A stretch of DNA of 6,104 nt, taken from the NCBI GenBank assembly GCA_051881715.1, contig JBJEQK010000191.1, positions 1 to 6,104 on the forward strand, in the 5' to 3' direction. The DNA comes from UBA1425 sp051881715 (lineage in GTDB: Bacteria > Bacillota > Clostridia > Oscillospirales > Acutalibacteraceae). Position 1 is the stretch's first letter; each line of letters opens with the position of its first letter. The notes under the pieces were generated by a model. That model had not been told where the DNA came from. It worked only from the letters and a program-made list of their open reading frames with translations, and did no database searches. Position numbers and translations under genes: made by a program. Below are positions 4,476 through 6,104 of the stretch, one piece after another.

Positions 4476-4478
4476 TTT
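4434..4478 (-). terminator. Terminator of the serine tRNA operon (copy 3 of the element)
   Basis: The stem ACAGACA/TGTCTGT at 4450-4473 follows the CCA end of tRNA-Ser(GCU) by about 8 nt on the minus strand. It is followed there by TTTTTTCTTTT. Six T residues on the plus side make it bidirectional. The same 42-43-bp element recurs at 2425 and 3808. Confidence 0.9.
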
Positions 4479-4480
4479 CT

Positions 4481-4571
4481 TGGCGGAGAAGGGGAGACTC
4501 GAACTCCCGCGCCGGTTACCCGACCTACGCCCTTAGCAGGGGCGCCTCGTCACCAACTTGAGTACTTCTCC
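4481..4571 (-). tRNA. tRNA-Ser(GCU)
   Basis: The 91-nt class II tRNA includes an encoded CCA (4483-4481) and discriminator G. The acceptor stem is GGAGAAG/CTTCTCC, and the anticodon loop CTGCTAA has anticodon GCU (4537-4535) on a CGCCC/GGGCG stem. It has a long variable arm around GGTCGGGTAACCGGC and a T-arm GGGAG-TTCGAGT-CTCCC. It reads AGC and AGU serine codons. It is the second tRNA of the unit and its 3' end is the source of the duplicated 25 bp at 4261-4285. Confidence 0.97.
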
Positions 4572-4604
4572 ATGGTAACTATATAAAAATGTTGTTATTT
4601 TCGT

Positions 4605-4693
4605 TGGCGGAGAGAGTGGGATTCGAACCCACGGTACGTTGCCGTACGACGGTTTTCAAGACCGTTCCGTTATAACCACTTCGGTATCTCTCC
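4605..4693 (-). tRNA. tRNA-Ser(UGA)
   Basis: The 89-nt class II tRNA has an encoded CCA (4607-4605) and discriminator G. The acceptor stem is GGAGAGA/TCTCTCC. The anticodon loop CTTGAAA gives UGA (4658-4656) on an ACGGT/ACCGT stem. The variable arm is CGTACGGCAACGTACC, and the T-arm contains GTGGG-TTCGAAT-CCCAC. It reads UCN codons, mainly UCA. It is the first gene of a two-tRNA transcript, 33 nt before tRNA-Ser(GCU). Confidence 0.97.
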
Positions 4694-4710
4694 GAATGGA
4701 TGACACAAGG

Positions 4711-4739
4711 ATAATACCACAAGCGCACATAAAAGTCAA
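4711..4739 (-). promoter_or_regulatory. Promoter of the serine tRNA operon
   Basis: On the minus strand, TTGACT (4739-4734) and TATTAT (4716-4711) are each 5/6 to consensus and are separated by exactly 17 nt. A TGG precedes the -10, giving an extended -10. Transcription would begin about 10 nt before the mature tRNA-Ser(UGA) 5' end at 4693. Confidence 0.9.
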
Positions 4740-4745
4740 GCAGTT

Positions 4746-4798
4746 TTTTAAAAAAATAAATTGCACGATCTGCTCTGCGCCCGAAAAAGACGCAGAGC
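4746..4798 (-). terminator. Possible terminator of the alpha-galactosidase transcript
   Basis: On the minus strand, GCTCTGCG and CGCAGAGC (4798-4791 and 4779-4772) form a perfect 8-bp stem with an 11-nt loop, starting 37 nt after the stop codon. The T-rich tract (TTTATTTTTTT) begins about 11 nt after the stem rather than directly, so efficiency is uncertain. The stretch 4694-4835 otherwise holds only the tRNA promoter. Confidence 0.5.
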
Positions 4799-4835
4799 CA
4801 TACTGTCTTTGTCTGTGAAACGCCTTGCCGCGCCG

Positions 4836-6104
4836 TTACCGCAGCAGCAGGATCCCGGCAGTCGGGACAGGGATTCCCTGCAAGTCGGACGAAACCGTAC
4901 CTTTGGACACCGGTTCGCCCATGCAGTTGACGACGCTGTAATCCTTGCCCGCTGCGCCTTTGAGAATCAGGGAGGGGTGCATGGAGGCGTTGACAACGGC
5001 AGTTTGCCGTGCGTGAACGGCAACAACAGGGTTCGTATAGACCGTCGCAACGGCTTTGTCGCCGAGGGTACTGCAAGCTGCGCTGTAATTGGACTCCGGG
5101 TTTTCGGCGGTCAGCTTGCCCTTGAGCAGTACATCCCGCCAGGCTTTCCAAAAGTCTATGTAGAACCGAAGCATTTTGTGATGCGCTGCAGGGAGCCGAT
5201 CGACACGCACCGAGATCTGCGGCACACCGTACAGGATGTTCGCAAACTGGAGTGCGGCGTTTTCCACCGTGTCCTGCATATTCCACATGATCATGTCCGA
5301 GTGAACGGCTGTCTTGCCGGAGGTCAGACGCAGGTTGATAATTCCCTTGCGGTTGTGGAGCATATCGCATGCGCAGTCACCGACACGCAGCATATTGCCG
5401 TATTTGCGGATGGAGGGACCCACATAGCTTTGGCGGAACTCGATGAGAATATCAGGATTTATGTTGCGCAGCTTTTGGTGGATTTCGGACATCAATGCGT
5501 GCATCGCATCCTCCAGGGATTGAAAATCCCGTGCGGGGTCATACTCTAAGGACTTCCCCTTGAGGGCGAAATTGTCGATGAAATCCAGCTTCAGCCCGTC
5601 CAAATGCCAGTCTCGAACGGCACGTTCGTAAATGCCGACGAGGTAATCCCGCACCTTTTTGTACCGGGGATCCAGCGAGAACGCCGTGCCGGCGTTGCCG
5701 ACGCCGTCCAACAGCATCCCTTGAAACTCTTGGTATTTGGAAGCGTACATCCCCACAAAGGGTACAGAGTACCAAAGAATGATCTTCATGCCCATTTGGT
5801 GCAGTGCGTCCGAAAGGGAAGACATATCGCCGATTTTTTCGGGGGTCGGTTCCCAGTCTCCGCAATAGGCGTAGCCTCGGTTGTTGTCATTGGTCTGCCA
5901 GCCGTCATCAATGATTACGGTGTCCATCCCCAAGGCTTTGGAGGCTTTGCATTCCTTTAGAATTTCCTCCTTGTCCAGCGCCTGATGGAAGCTGTACCAC
6001 AGCGAGTCCATGGGCATTTTGGCGCTTTCGGGTACGGCGGCTGCTTGATAACCGCACGCAGTCTCCCACCAGTTTACGGTGTCGTAGATCGCATCATAGA
6101 ACGG
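4836..6104 (-). CDS. GH36-type alpha-galactosidase (5' end beyond window)
   Basis: The frame is open from the window edge to TAA at 4836-4838, giving 422 residues of the C-terminal part. It begins PFYDAIYDTVNWWETACGYQ, so it is already inside the protein, and the ATG at 6017 is internal. Seen in order: DSLWYSFHQAL, VIIDDGWQ (about 63-70), the substrate-side GDWEP, KIILWYSVPFVG, LDPRYKKVRDYL, then DGLKLDFIDNF (about 169-179). The Asp of KLDF (about 174) is the likely nucleophile of the TIM barrel. LRVGDCACD (about 239-247) probably supplies the acid/base Asp by analogy with GH36. A beta-sandwich C-terminal region of about 100 residues follows. Likely reaction: release of terminal alpha-galactose from raffinose-type oligosaccharides or galactosyl glycans. 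No signal peptide can be judged because the N-terminus is missing. It is unrelated in function to the neighbouring tRNAs. Confidence 0.88.
   Translation of the reverse strand, partial: PFYDAIYDTVNWWETACGYQAAAVPESAKMPMDSLWYSFHQALDKEEILKECKASKALGMDTVIIDDGWQTNDNNRGYAYCGDWEPTPEKIGDMSSLSDALHQMGMKIILWYSVPFVGMYASKYQEFQGMLLDGVGNAGTAFSLDPRYKKVRDYLVGIYERAVRDWHLDGLKLDFIDNFALKGKSLEYDPARDFQSLEDAMHALMSEIHQKLRNINPDILIEFRQSYVGPSIRKYGNMLRVGDCACDMLHNRKGIINLRLTSGKTAVHSDMIMWNMQDTVENAALQFANILYGVPQISVRVDRLPAAHHKMLRFYIDFWKAWRDVLLKGKLTAENPESNYSAACSTLGDKAVATVYTNPVVAVHARQTAVVNASMHPSLILKGAAGKDYSVVNCMGEPVSKGTVSSDLQGIPVPTAGILLLR

Noticed and set aside
4318..4586. Open frames in repeat copy B running into the tRNA-Ser(GCU) gene
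   Set aside because: They overlap a terminator and the antisense of a tRNA; this is repeat-derived artefact.
4579..5370. A 263-codon minus-strand frame overlapping tRNA-Ser(UGA) and the alpha-galactosidase gene
   Set aside because: It passes through a complete tRNA gene and its promoter and lies in another frame of a gene with clear GH36 motifs.
4761..5549. A 262-codon plus-strand frame opposite the alpha-galactosidase gene
   Set aside because: It is an antisense shadow produced by the codon bias of the real gene; no domain is recognisable.
4836..6017. Treating ATG at 6017 as the start of the alpha-galactosidase
   Set aside because: The frame stays open for 29 more codons to the window edge, with conserved-looking sequence (NWWETACGYQ) upstream, so the gene is cut by the window.

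Overview
The window looks like a chromosomal accessory region of an anaerobic Firmicute, probably class Clostridia and possibly the Oscillospiraceae. This rests on the AGGAGG-type ribosome binding sites, the sigma-A-type promoters, the BlaI/M56 pair, the GH36 alpha-galactosidase type and the tRNAs with encoded CCA. The family-level placement is inference; no 16S or other marker gene is present.

Left block (1-2412): a short tail region with a GC-rich hairpin and a terminator is followed by a two-gene operon. It encodes a BlaI/MecI/CopY-type winged-helix repressor (201-572) and an M56-family membrane metallopeptidase of BlaR1/MecR1 architecture (569-1921), joined by an ATGA overlap and preceded by a promoter lying in a double palindromic operator. 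The peptidase gene converges with, and overlaps by its stop codon, a minus-strand XRE regulator with a C-terminal zinc ribbon (1918-2361).

Central block (2425-4478): this is a more AT-rich mosaic of likely horizontally acquired DNA. Its core is a minus-strand toxin/immunity operon. The toxin (2848-3441, TTG start) joins the C-terminal, Cys/His-rich part of a phage Mu gpF/SPP1 gp7-like head protein to a complete barnase-type ribonuclease with all catalytic residues. A barstar-family inhibitor (2553-2837) follows after 10 nt. The operon promoter has perfect -35 and -10 hexamers, and a perfect GAAC-N4-GTTC LexA (SOS) box fills the spacer, so the toxin should be induced by DNA damage. The toxin and its inhibitor also co-vary at the R59/D35 salt bridge known from barnase-barstar.

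To the right of the toxin lies non-coding, repeat-rich DNA: two 211-bp direct repeats (3639-3849 and 4265-4475, 4 mismatches) that begin with a copy of the 3' end of the adjacent tRNA-Ser(GCU) gene, a remnant of a four-helix-bundle (S23/Avd-like) gene, and an array of seven tiny hairpins separated by ATGAAAT/ATTTCAY spacers. A 42-43-bp terminator element occurs three times in the same orientation (2425, 3808, 4434) and brackets the toxin block.

Right block (4478-6104): two minus-strand serine tRNA genes, tRNA-Ser(UGA) then tRNA-Ser(GCU), share one strong promoter and one terminator. Beyond them is the 3' part of a GH36-type alpha-galactosidase gene running off the window edge. The most interesting unit is the SOS-controlled, phage-head-derived barnase/barstar module lodged beside a tRNA gene whose 3' end has been duplicated repeatedly. 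It could be the relic of nested element integrations or the cargo of a small mobile island.
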